A DNA stretch of 64,000 bases from Anisus vortex. Taxonomy: Eukaryota > Mollusca > Gastropoda > Planorbidae. Every line of letters starts with the position of its first letter. Position 1 is the stretch's first letter. Below, in pieces: positions 11,901 through 26,600 of the stretch. The stretch spans positions 17,738,181-17,802,180 of the forward strand of contig OX421500.1 in assembly GCA_949126835.1 (NCBI GenBank). The letters are read 5' to 3'. Made by a program: the position numbers and the translations under genes. The notes beneath the pieces were generated by a model. It was not told where the DNA came from and searched no databases. It saw only the letters and a program-made list of their open reading frames with translations.

Positions 11901-14900
11901 GGACAGGGTTTGCAGTTGAATATACTAATGACGACCGCTCAGGATAGGCAAAAGTGGAGAAAGTTGACAGATAAAGTGTGCATTTGCTCCCCCCAACGAC
12001 CACAACGGTCATGGGATTGATGATGATGATGATGTTGATGATAATGAGAACATGCACATATTATAGTATACAATACGAAGCCTAGTCTTAGGAAAGTAAG
12101 CAGGACATAATAATATCTCCTTATAACTTATAACTACATACATGATCAATAGAGTCCTTATTTTTAGAATGAATACCATGACATATTGGGACACTAGGCA
12201 TTGCAAAAGCTTACTATTTGGATAGAAAGATAATGCACGAGGACAAAAAGACCTGTCAACTACAACACGTTATGTTATGAAGCAGCTTTTAAAAACGAAT
12301 GGTAATTTCTACCCATTTACAGCTGGAGTCCTTTTTACTTCCTTTATAATAAGTTGCGATTTCTGTATGTCTGTCTTTCTGTCTGTCTGCAATCATGCGT
12401 CGTGGGAGCAAAACTTTGCTTCAATTTTTCGACCTTTTCCCGTGGTCCGATCGAGCTGAAATATGGACAGCAGATTTGGGGCACCTAACAATACATCCTA
12501 TCAAATTTTCAGTTAAAACGACTTAATATTACTACACTTATGACAATATTCATTTTTTTAAAGGAAAGTATAAGAAATATTTTGATTTCGCGTTAAAAAT
12601 GCCTGTGCAACTTTTTATACTTTTTCGGCGCAAAGCTAGAAAAAAAAATTATGCGCTAAGATTTTTTTTAGAACAATTCTTACTGAGTAACAAGATATTT
12701 TGGAGATTTGCGACACAGATATTTTTCTGTACGTTTCATTTCCAGTAGTGAATCAATTATTTAATTACAACTTAGTTTGCAAATAAAGGGAGTATAATGA
12801 AAACTTCGTTTTTATGGTTTTCTTGTTAAAGAAACTTCGTAAAATGCGATTTAAGACATAAAATAAAATTATTAATTATTTGCATTTTCTTTGCTAAAAC
12901 ATAGACAAACTTTTTTTTTTGGGATTTTGTGTTGAATGTACTATGGAGTCTTTAAAATTTGAAGAAAGTTGAGTGGGAATGATATGTTCTTTGTCCATAT
13001 TAACTAGTGTTAAAACCATATTGCATATTTATATACATAAATATACATTATTACACTACTTCTAGTATATATTTCAATTTTATTCTCTCCATATGTCACA
13101 AACTTTACTCAATTCAACATGCTATTACTTAAATAGAAGACACAGATTTTATAATGCATTTAATATATTTATTTAGCCGATATGTAATGAAATGAAAAGA
13201 ATATAACTAAAGACATTCTAGTGAATGTCTAGATTCTAGGTATCCCAATTATATACAATCTATTACAAATGATGTTGAATTTGAGATGAGGCTATTTAGC
13301 TTTACAGATTGTTTCAGCCAATTTGTGTTGACTAAATCCAATAATACATTATACAGCCAACAAAGACAGAGTTCTCTTTTTATAAAGCTGGCTACTCGTT
13401 TTCTATTACAATAGAATCAACGCAAACCTGTCTTGCTATTTTTTGTCTTTTGTTGGCTCCGACAAACATGATGCGTATAAGACTATCCGCTACCCATAAG
13501 ACCAATACAATGCACCAAAAAATAATTTCTTGCCCACACAATATATCCGATGCCCTGAAGACCAATCATCTGCCCATAAGACACATCAGCTGCCCAAATT
13601 ACAAATATGATGCGCTAAAGACGAATGCGCTGTCCATAACACATAAGACCAATCCAGTGCCCATAAGACCTATCTCATGTCCATAAGATCAATATGTTGC
13701 CCAAAAGACATATGCCCCCCCCCCCAGAAGATGAATCAGCTCCCCAAACAATGAATCTGCTACCGAGAAGACCTATCTGCTGCACAGAAGACTAATATGG
13801 CACCCATAAGACAAAAATGTTGCCCAGAAAACCAATATGTTGCCTTGAAGACCTTTACAATGTCCTGAAGACGTAGCTGTGGCCCAGAATACAAATTCGT
13901 TGCCCAGAATACCAATCCGCTGCCCAGAATACCATAACTGAATAATATATTTACAATGCAGTATGACGAAAACAATACGAGGAGACGCCATCACAGAATG
14001 TATTTCTTTGGACCTAAATAATGTATTAAAGGAAAGAATATCAGATTTCGTTATAAGTAATGAGTGATATCAACGTCTGGTGGCTACGCTACCTATATAC
14101 ACATATACATTTATCTCGGTGATCACGCCAGGTATCACAATATCTACATCATATTATGCAAATTAACACATATATTATTATATAAAGCATACTTTAAAAA
14201 AATTAAATATGATTTATATAATCTTATATTATATATTACATATGTTCCTTCTGTACAGAATATTATTGCATCCTAGGCTTATCTGTGGTCAGAGTCTAGT
14301 TTTGCATTTTTATTAGTGTTTTAAATGATGTTATTGGTTTTCCTGGTTTGTTCAGTTAACCCATTCAGTGCCCGAATCCCACTTGAATAGCAATATTTTA
14401 TTGAGCTATTTTCTTATCTTATTGTTTTGAAAATCCTTAAGTTAAACATTCTAATTTAAATTGTTAAAAACATATGTATTTATCCTTGTGAAAAGAGGGT
14501 TTGTTTATTCAATCACACAAGCAATTTCACGGTATCATTTTCTTGCTGGCGTCCTTTTTTAGGGACTTTTTTTTAAATCTAAATAGTTCTTGAAAAAGTA
14601 AACTTTTATTTGTATATTACACAATGACTTACTATAACATATTGTTACATCCACAATACCCTTGTGGCCAGAGCTGTGTAGATCTTGTTGATAATTCTCG
14701 TTAGTCCTAGGGGAGACTTAAGTTATTATTATTTATGTTTCAGTATTACACGGACTCTTCTTATAGTCCTGGGCACAAACTCAGGATTTGCGTTCTAACA
14801 GTTCCTTTCCTTGACGTTAGAGTAGTAGATAAATATTATAGTATTGTAAACAACACAATAGAATAGTAACTTGACGAGGAAGCTTCAGTGTAAATGTTGT

Positions 14901-17900
14901 TGATAGTTTAATTCAGGTGATATGTTCAATATATACAATATATGTATTGTGTACAGTTAGAATAAAATAGTGCAAACACAAGCGTCCTCAAAGGAACATA
15001 TTTTAAAACTATCCGTCTTTTAGACAAACAAATCATTAAATACTATTCAAGTGGTGCAAGGGACAGACCCATTACTAGTAGGGGTGAAAATCATGGTATC
15101 ATAACTAAGCTCATAACAAAAACGATAGGAACTTCTCTATGCAGACATAATGAGACGTTCCCAGACACTCTGAGAATTTGGGGTCAACACAGAATCCCAA
15201 CATTACCTAGAATCTTTTGTCTTCGTACTAAACGTCAGGCAATCGGAAAGCCTAAGCCCCGCCCACAAAATCGTGTGTAGTGAGAAAAAGAGAGGGGGGA
15301 AGAATAAACATTGCGTGTCCCAATACTTGGAAACTAATATACATGACAATATGTAAAAATCAAGAAAAAATAAGACACCAGCAAGATATGGGTTGTGCAC
15401 AAGATAAACGAAAAGGGAAAATATTAATCGAAATGAACATTCCCAACAAGTTAATCTAACACAAAGATTATGTTTTTCTTTCCTTTCACACACTCGCCTT
15501 AATCGTGCTTCTGTTTTAGTTCATTTTACGCATATTTGAATACAATACATTTGTTTGCTCAAGTCCGTCAATGCCACAGTTTACTAAAAAAGTATGGCTC
15601 TTGTATCAACGTTGTTTGTACCGAAACTTAATATATTAAACAGCCATGCTGTTCATTCAATAGTTAATATTAATGAGTTATTGAAATGTAATTAGTTTTA
15701 CCTGACAATCTAGGTGATCTTTGAAATCTTCCTTCAGAAACTTGGTTGAAAAAAGAATGAGTTGGGCGTCTGAAATCGTAGAAACAAACGTTTTGAAATG
15801 TGTATATTTCGTATTGTTCGTTATTCATAATTGATCTGTGTAAGCTGTAGTTTTCTATGCGTTTCAAATTAGCTTTTTAAACAAGAAGAAAGTGCGATGC
15901 TATCAATATAGGCCTATCAAGTTTTCGACATCATATTCAATCAGGCTTATTGTATACATAAAAAAATCTATACATATTTAATATTAGGCAATAAAGTTAT
16001 ACTTTTGTTACTTTGTACTGTAAGCTTTGCCTTAGCGTACCTTTGTATACTGCGTGTCTCTTGTCGTGATAAATTTCCCTCGTCGCCATCATCGCCTACG
16101 TCGAAATAAACAGAAGAGTACATTAATACAGTTTTAGTATATTTTTTTACAATAATATTGTTAAAATAGTATTATTTATAGGCCTAGTAGATAAATTCAA
16201 TATGGTATCGGTAGTTGCAATCAATGGAAATGATTAAACTTATAGTCTTTATAATTTTCTTTATAAGCAAACAATAACACGAATCATATTTTTGCATTAA
16301 AATATTTCTTTGAGCTTTATTTTTTTTTTTTAATTATAAATAAAATTTTAAAAAATAACATATAATTTTAGGATGTCATAATTAAATGTACAAAATAGAT
16401 GTAGGATTATAACGAACCTTCATAATAATCTCTTGTAGAGAAGCTGTAAAAATGTTCGAATAAATAAAATATAGACATGATAAATAAATGTGTATTTTAG
16501 CGTGTTTAGCAAAACATGAATAACTTTAAAGAGTTCTTAACGAATACATTATTTTAAATGTTTTAGATTAGTTAACATTTTTTTTATAAATTTATCAGAT
16601 TACATGAATTAAAAAATAATATTTATTTTTTTAAACTACTTTACCTTCCGTCTATCAGTGTGTTTGTAATAACTTGTCCAGCCATAGCCTCGAACTCTTT
16701 GATTCCAGCTCCTGCTTCTGAGCCGTCTGAACCTAAATGAAGTTAAAATAAGATTGTAATATGTCTCACAACGCTTAATGTCAGAGATAAATATAGGTAA
16801 TAAAGAAAAGTTACAAATGCAACGAGTCACATACTGTAGGGTTGACCCACTCTGTTCATTAACCAAAAGAACAATGGTAAAAATGGTGGTAGCAAGATCC
16901 TACATCTGGAATATTGTTCTGATAAAAGAAATCTTTGATATCTCCAAATCATTTCATTCTGAGCCTCTTTTCGGTCAATGGCAAAACTTGAGGGATGAAT
17001 AGAAAATGCACTTATATAAATTTATATATATATATTATTATATAGAAATATAGATAGATAGCATAATGGTAAAGTCTTATATTGATTAAGTTTATCATTC
17101 ATTATCTGCTTTTAATTTTCGAATGATTTATACCTACTTGGTACCAAATTTCTCTATGAGGATTTTCTAAATATTTAAAGCAATAACATGATAATTGTAT
17201 TACTTTATAAATACCCCTTTGGTCATGTCTTATTTAATGTGCCTCGTTTAGCTGTTGCTTTTTGCTGTAACTATTTAATACATATTAATTTCATGGAATT
17301 ATGTGGAGCCATACTTACTTGAAGAGGGCGATAATTAAGCTGAACATTAAAATTTGCACAAAGAGTGCATAGGCCCCAAGTAACACTGGTATTGCAAATC
17401 GTCCACTTATACTGGGACACCTTAACATTGAGTGGTTTCTATATATGTTAGGGTCTCTTGTGCAGTCATCACCTGCAAAATATATGAAATCAACTGTTAT
17501 TGAATCGCACTCTACTGCAAAATAATATTGAAACATCATGCCGCTATTGGTGAATACAATACAGCGAAACATCTGTGTTAAATAAACAATAACACCGACT
17601 TAAATTGAGAGACATACTAGAAGTAAACGTTGTTATGTTAGAAATAATTATGACTATACGACATATCTTAATAATTTTAGTTAAATAAGATAACGCTAAC
17701 AATATTATGTACGTTAGCTAGCTTGTATGTATCAGACAATGACCAGCATGATATTACACATTTCCTATTTTATTATAAAAAAAATTATTTGTGTTTTAGG
17801 TTTAATCATTAATGTCACTTTTTTAGAAAAAGCAAAACAAAATATGTTGCAGTAACTTAGAAAAAAATGTTAAAATTTTAGCTTTTGTTAAATGGCTAGA

Positions 17901-20900
17901 AATGGTAAAAGCACTAGTTACATTGTCTTTAAACTCTTCTTATACGCCTCATTTTACTGATTCCCTCAATGTCGGAGTCATTTTTTTTTTAAAGTGCGTA
18001 TTCAAGAAGATGTTTGATTGTTTGTGCTCATCCACTCTTGGGGCTAGACTCCGATTGTGATAAATCACAATGAAAATGGTGAAAATATTCATGTTAGTAA
18101 ATAATCGAATTTTACGGATAATAGGCCCAATCACTTAGAGTCTTATAAGGTCAGTGTATGGTTATAAGAACTGAGATGATATGGCCAGGCTTATTTAACT
18201 TATATTTGGGGCGTGATGCAGAAAAAATGCTTTTTTAATTTTTGTTCTTTTTTTTTTCTGGAGACTCTGAAGTTAGCTCTGAACCTTACAAACATCTTTT
18301 CCAAAACGATAAGATATACAGCAACGACATAGGCGGTACTCTTATCAATTTTGGTATCCAGGTGACCCTAAGCACGTATATGAAAGAAATATGGCATAGC
18401 CTAAACGAAATAGGCACTTTAGAATAATACAGTCATATTATAAGTTGATAAGTGATGAACATGTGTCTATATTAGCTGGTTGTCACACACAAAATGTGAA
18501 TGTTAATGTACTATTTACCAGATACTTCAACCTCATCCAAACGATAATCTCCTATCATGGCCCAGAATCCTTTACGAAAGATGTAGTAAAGAATGTATCT
18601 GTTGAGTTCTGTTTCAGGATAAAGAACTGACTCTGACGCCACGGAGTAGCCCAACAGGAAGATACAGAGAATGAACAGAAACGGGATGTAGATCTTGAGC
18701 TAAAGAAAATATTGAAACAAAAAACGAATGAAGTAGCTGATACTTTTATAGCTTATTAAGTTGTATGTTTCTATATAAATTAAAATGAAACTGATTTTAA
18801 ACGCTTTTACTATTTAAATAAATAAATATGTTTTTTTTTAAATTCATGGATACATAGTTATAATAGCAACATTTATTATCTAGTCTTTTGCTAAATATTA
18901 GCTAACACAATTAGAAATGTATTTATTTCACCAATGGCGGCCTCAATACAAGTTTAATCAATTTATTTAAATAAAAAAAACAATCGTATTTAAAAGTTTA
19001 TTGATAATACTGGTCTCAATTATAATATATTAAGCATGTTTATAAATATAAATATAGCCTATATTTAATAAAATATATACACTATATATATACATATATA
19101 TAGTTTATACATTACAATAAGTATATTACACGACTATTTCCCAATTAAATCATTAAACATAAATGTATAATATACAATGAAGCACGTATAAAAGCTTTAC
19201 CATTTTTCTAATCTTGATAAGTATTGGTCCAAGGAGTTTGTTTTCATAGAAGTATTCCGTAAACCTCAAACAGTATATGATGAAATCAAGACTGAACACA
19301 TATCTTGCAGCATCCATAATTTGTGGATAATCCAGGAAATGGTATGCAACCCATCGAAGTATCCAGGCTATTGCAGACAGCAGGATGGAGACGACATCAA
19401 GAAGATTGTACGTTTCTAGCTTATACTCTTTACCTTGTAGATACATCTAGAAACATGCATACAGGAATATGTATAAATAATGATATATATCTTATCTTAT
19501 CTTTTACATTACAGACGCTCCTTCTATAACGAAGATTATTGCGTCCTACGCTCATTCGTGGTCGGAGTCTAGTCTTGCATCTTTGTTAATGTTTTAAATG
19601 ATGTAAAGTTACTGATTTTCCTGGTTTGTTAAGGATTCAATGCCCTAATACAATTTGGGAAGAAAGAGTACTTATATGCATTTGCTCTCGCATAATGGAC
19701 AAAGAAAGTGTTTTTGTTTTTATGGTTATGTGAGCATTGCAGGAATCTGTTATTGGGTTGTATGTTTAAATTATAGTTTAATAATGCCTTATGTATTATT
19801 TCTACTAAACTATTTGCCCTTCTGTTCTCTAGTGTTTATAAATAATAAATGTATTATAATCTTCATTTTCTTACATTATTTTTATTAACACAAAACATTA
19901 CGAAAGATCAAATTTAAAATCAATTTAACTATATAAATGTCAAAAATTACATTTTATTAAAATAAATATAATATATATTGCTTTCAATCGTTATGTTAAA
20001 ATAGTCATACATTTTGGTCATACATTTCAATTTTAAAATTTACAAAAGTGGCTTATCATTGACGAAATCAACATTAAATACAAACTTTGTGTGTGTAATT
20101 GATATAGCCTTAAAATAACATCCCTGGCTACCTGGTCAAATTCTCTAACAAGTATGACAACCATGTAAAAGATCACAATTGCCTCAAGCCAATGAAAAGT
20201 GCTGGCTTTGAGTAGGGACACCAGCAAGATACTGTAGGCAGTGAGAAACAAGATATAGCCAACCTAATGGAAGATTTGGAAAGCATATTATTTAGTAAAC
20301 TCAACAACAAGTTATTTATGTGATATTATATATAGCAATAAATCAAAATATGTAAAATATATTGCATTTTTTTCTTTTAATGATGAAGTCACATACTATA
20401 GAATAATTTTAGAAATGCACATTAAAAGAAATATTTTAAAAAATAATTATCATTTCAATACGTTTAAATTACATACGTTAAAATCTATAATATTCAATAT
20501 TGTTTATTCTAACATGTCCTATTATTTGAACTCTTTTTATGATTGCCATGTTCTAAATCTTAAAAAAAAAATATCACAATTTTTTTTTTATTTTTCTTTT
20601 GATGATTTGTAAAAAAATGTCAATCATAGTGCAAATAGATGTGTTATTATAGTTATGGTAGTTTCAATTAACCTACGTATTAACTAGGGAACATGTTTAT
20701 ATTACAAAATGACAAAATTGAAAATTTAAACAACTGACCAAGTCGAGCCGACATCTTCCTCTGGGAGACATAAAGAAATTGCCAATTTTTCTTTCAAGGC
20801 TGAGATTCTGTTCACTTTCACTGGTTTTGAAAATAGTTCCTGGCTAAAACAACAAATTTAAATGATATAAGATCAAACATATAAAAAAAATATAGGTTGT

Positions 20901-23547
20901 TTTTTTTAAAGATCGTGTTTCGTAGTCGTAAAATTTGAACAATAAATGTTATTATTATTTACTACCAAAATCAACTATTGACTCAATTTTCAGAAAACCT
21001 AGTTAGTTCGCATTTAGTTGGTTCATTTTAAAATACAACAGTGATCATATGTTACCTCTAGTTCTTGAAGCTCCACCCCTTTGTAGTTGGTCCACAGGTA
21101 ATGGTTTAAGTCAGTGCAAGCTTTTTGTTGAATGAATCCTTTGTTCTTTGTTTTCATTGCAATAGTGATACAAGACTCACCGCCCCATATATCAATCTGT
21201 TGTATCAGTAGAATCCATGTGCTCAAAACGTTTTCCTTGTAACAAGCAGACAGAGTGCTTATTGCCAGATCCTGGTAAATACTGGAGTTTCATGTAGATA
21301 ATTTAGGCATTAATTTCATTTCAAATCAGAAGAACAGCAGAAAAACTCGAGACGTTTTTAAAGACATATCATAGACTGTTCAATATTTCAATAAAAGAAA
21401 GTGTAACTTAAGTCACGTATACCCCATTAACATAATATTTAAATAATTTAGTTCAATCTATATAAAAATGTCTACTATATTTTTACCATTTAATCAATGG
21501 CACCATTACAAAAAATACATTTTACATATTTTAAGAGCGTACTTTCAAAAGATATAAACTGTTATCACACATGTCTTAAACAAAATTAATTTATTTATAA
21601 AGATAAAGATTCATTTTATATCCAAACTAATGGACACTGGAATGAATATTTTGAGACAAAAATAAACGAAGATTTAAACACAATAAAAAAAACTATTAGA
21701 TTGCAAGCTCGTAAATAAGCTTATAAAATAGACATGCACGCACAGTATCATACACTGTATTATACAACAAAAGTATCTTTTGGAGTCCTCGAATTTAATT
21801 CTGGCTGATCTTTAGATTAACCTTCGGTAAGTTCTTAATGCACTTATATATTTGATAGTAAATATAAACCGAATTTGCAAATGGTGCTGAATTGCGATGT
21901 ATAAAGTGGATTTATGTAAACAATCCTTTAATGTTGACCTAGTCCCATTGGCCAGTTGTTAGTGCCCATATTAATCTTATTATTATGGTAGCGTGGTATG
22001 GGCATCTAAACATTTATTTCATTAGGATGTAATTATAATTCAAATCCAACTTGCAACCATTTCGTTTCATTCACTGATTCAGATTTAGCCTACAACTTGG
22101 TAGTGATCAAATAACAATGTATTCTTTACTTAGTTCAATATTTTATTGAACAATATAAACACATATATCAATAGACATATTATATGATGATTTAGGAATG
22201 CACATCAAAATGTATAATATAAAAACTTCTTTTTATTTTAATTTTATTTGACATAACTCAATGTTTTACGCCATTCCATCTTAGGCTGAAGCTAAACTTA
22301 ACTTAGTTTATTAAAAAACCTTAACTCAGCAGACGACCACCCAAAGTGTTAGTCACTGACATATATATATTATTACCAACTGGAAACCACCGACTATAAA
22401 AATCAAACCATACATTGCGTTTAAATGAAACATTTAAATATAAATACAAAATCAATCAAATGACTGATCCAATCATTATTTTAGTAAAAGGCAATATCCA
22501 CACCAGTGTTCTAGTCAAATATAAGGAATAAATTATACATTGTTTTTACATCCTTTATTTTAAGTTGCATTTTCTGTCTGTCTGTCTGTCTGCAATCGTC
22601 TTGCAAAACTTTGCTTCAATTTTTCGACCATTTCCTGTGGTCCGATCGAGCTGGAATTTGGACAGCAGATTTGTGGCGCCTAACAATACATACTATCAAA
22701 TTTTCAATTAAAACGACTTAATAATATTACACTTATGACAATATTCATTTCTTAAAAGGAAAGTATAAGAAATATTTTAATTTCGCGTTAAAAATGACTG
22801 TGCGACTTTTTATAGTTTATCGGCGCAAAGCTAGAAAAAAAAAAATTATGCGCTACGATTATTTTTAGAACAATTCATACGGAGTAAGGAGATATTTTTG
22901 AGATTTGCAACACAGATATTTTTTCTGTACGTTTCATTTGCAGTAGTCAATCAATTATTTAATTACATGATGGTAAGCTTAGTTTGCAAATAAAGGGAGT
23001 ATAATAAAAACTTCGTTTTTACGGTTTTCTTGTTAAACGTGAAATTAATTTTCTTACGTCTTGTACTGCGTTAGTTTGTTCAGCATAGTTTGATCTTCTT
23101 CAAGTTTTATGGAATGTTTTAGAAAATAGCAAGCCACAAGTGCACTGCTAATTAAGTTCTGTAAAAAAACAGAAATACAATTTTAAGATCTATGACTTAT
23201 TATTATTTTTTGATGACACTTAATGTATATTAAGTTTACAACCAGACAACCTGTAACCTCTAAACAAAGCAGTAACGCACTAGAATGGTTTAAGTGCCTT
23301 AGTAAAAGCAAAACAAATATTCTTAAATATATTTTTTCAAAAAATTATTCTTTACTTATAAACATATAATTAACATAACCAAAAGAAACCTGTATACAAT
23401 GTTTATTATATCCCATTTAACGTATATAATTAATTTAACCTGTTTACTTTAAATCATGTCTTATGATAATTTATGAAACCAACAATTACAGTTTTACACT
23501 CAGCATAACTATTGATAAATGATCATACAAACAACAATAATCTGTCG

Positions 23548-23624
<77 letters not shown>

Positions 23625-26600
23625 GTTATGGACTATGGCTCTGATGACTATTTGTACGACTCGTTAAATCGGATTCAATGAATATAGTTGTATCTTTATT
23701 AGAAGTCTCTAGATTATGCTAATCTGTAGCCCCAACGAAGGGGTTCCTTGACTGACAGGTCTATGCAGTAATGTAGTTATATTCGGGATAATTATCTTCA
23801 ACACCTTTCTCAACAATGATAGATTAAACAACTCCAGTTGTTGAATAAACAATTTTATTTAAATTGTAGACTCAATATAAACGATCAATAAATGCATCAA
23901 CTGATGGCAACATAAGTATTTCAATAAATGGCATATAATATACAAGTATCAATATAGCGACTTCTCTCTACAAACTTTCAAACTGAACTAACTATAAGGA
24001 GGTAGGGATTTTCCAAAGAAAACTATTATCGAAGGTTCTACAGGGTCTTAATACGCATTTCAATGTCCTGCTCTATAGAATACTGCGATCCAGAATTATC
24101 ACCTTCAATTTCCACGGGGTTGGACGAATTATTTTATTTAAACTGCCCTCAGAGCATAAAGGTCAAACCTTGGACTCTAATACGCACTTGTTAAGAGGTC
24201 AATGTCTTAGTACGTCATTTATCTATGACCGATATTCGTAACAATAATATAATATATAATAACTAATATCGCTTATATGATTGTATATTATCAAAACAAC
24301 TTCTTATTGTGTACAATAAAATTATGATTTACATTGTATTTTAACAAAGGACTTACTCGTGTGTAATTAACATGTAGCATACTAAACATGCAATAACACG
24401 TAATAGTAATTAATTAATAACATTAATTTTTAGGAGCTAAAAGTAATTAAACATAAACTACATTAAACATTTAAATCACCTCTAGTTGCGTCCAATAAAA
24501 AAGTGAAGCTTTAAGTTTCTTAGTTTTCAAGGCGTTCATGAACAGCAGCATTCGACCATCTTGAACTACAATTGAAACTCATCAGTTTAATGTTGTTTAA
24601 AGCACAAATAAATAGCACCCACCCACCAAAAGGAAAACAATATTAAAAAAGTATAAAAACACTTTCAATGTTGTTCTGCTTTAGAATTAGACTGTAAAGG
24701 GGCTTTACAATGTCGGAATGTTTGTAAAAATCGAAAATATCTTTGGCCTTTACAAAGACCCATTCATGTTGATACGGACAATGTTTTAAGAGCCAAGGTC
24801 TTGTTATATAATAGACCATATTGCAATAATAAGCACATGGTTGATTGAAAAGAGAAACACTAATAAAAGTAGGAGATATCCATGTATGCCCATATAGTGT
24901 GGTACAAAGCTTTGAAAAAACACTGTAAAAAGATATCAACATTAAAGATATCCACAATTTGTATTCATCAAAATAAGGAATGTTTATTTATATTATATTC
25001 GTACTGAATAAACAAACGAAACACTTTAATTATACTGATATGTGCTTTACTTATATCTTCTAAAATGTGAGACTCTCATAATAGGGGAGCTAATGGCCTT
25101 TCATCGCCCCCAACCTCACTTATTGCAACTGCCATCGCAACTGGTTATTATTTTACAATCCACACATAAAGCTATTGTATTTAATATAAAATTATTTAAA
25201 TTTATAAAAACATATAGTCAATAAAAAGTTTCTAAATTTGTATAATTTATTATGTAACAATTTTGTATTCCTTTACATTTGCATGACAAACATTTGTAAG
25301 TATGTTACTGTATGTGTATGCTACATGCATTAAACCAAGTTTGCAAGCATTTTGAAATGTATGCTAATAAAAATGTACAACTAGACTTACTTTCTTTGAT
25401 TGCTTTTATCTTGATATGAACTGGAAGTGAAAGGAAAAGTTGAATAGCGAATTTCATTAATTTTTTTTAACTTTATTTTAGCATGTTATAATAGCATGAC
25501 AATGTTATATTTGGTAGGCATGCCACTTTTCTTTCGAGATGAAAATGTGTAGGCTTATATTATTATAAATGAGTGTAATATTTACACAAATATTTACCAT
25601 TTTGAAAACTTTTTTGAAGAACACTATAGTCAGAATCATTTAGCTTATCCTTAATTGTGACAGGATTCTAGAAGAGAAATATATATAATCCTACAATATA
25701 ATTATCAACAATTATTGTATATTTTAACGACAGTTAAATGTAGGGCAGACAGCGTGACTAGTTGTATGTGAAGGGGAGAGTTAAGGAGTGAAGTAAAAGG
25801 ATGTGTAACGAGTGTGTACAAAATGGAGTTCAGTGACCAGTGTGAACGAGTGGAAGTCGATTTTTTCGGGAGATATAGTATAGCAAATTATTGTTTGATG
25901 TCTTATAAAATGTGAAATATTAAAGTGCTTACAGTTATTGAGTTGCTTGAATACAGTGTTGAGAGTCAATAATGTTGTTAGTGTACTATTGTGTATAATT
26001 TCCTGTTTCACGTTTAAAAACGAGTACATAAAATAATAAGAGTTAAAATCAGTTTCAGTTACAATTGTGTTAGTTACATATATTATGATTGCCTCTATAT
26101 TTTTTAATGACCCTAAAAAAAGTAGGATTTAAATTAATTATATCTTCATTATGTGTTCACATGTTGTTGTTACCATTTGTTTACTTTTTAAGTTATTGTA
26201 AAGTTTGTAAGACATTTTAAATATGTTAATAATGTTTGTTTTGTGCAGGACTAACTTAAAAGCGAAAACTGTTTCTTAATTATAACACATATGTATAGAT
26301 AGTGAATTACAATAGACTTTCCAAGTAGGATTAAGGATACATTGATATTTGAGGAAATTATTTAATACCCCTTATACTTTTTTGTAATCTAAATAATATA
26401 AACACTTTCACTTACTAATATGTTAATACATGTTGAGACAATGTTCATCCATGTTATATATCTCATCATGATTGAATGCATCTAACGTAATTGTCTGGTA
26501 TAGGTCTACTTTGCAACATGTTTCTACTAATATTTCAAAAGTTACAAATCATTACCTTTATTATACTTTGAACATGATCTTTTATTTGAAAAGATTCGAG

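Noticed and set aside
24643..24957. 104-residue minus-strand frame within the channel gene
   Set aside because: No phase-compatible splice sites and no likeness to TRPM; probably chance in intron DNA.
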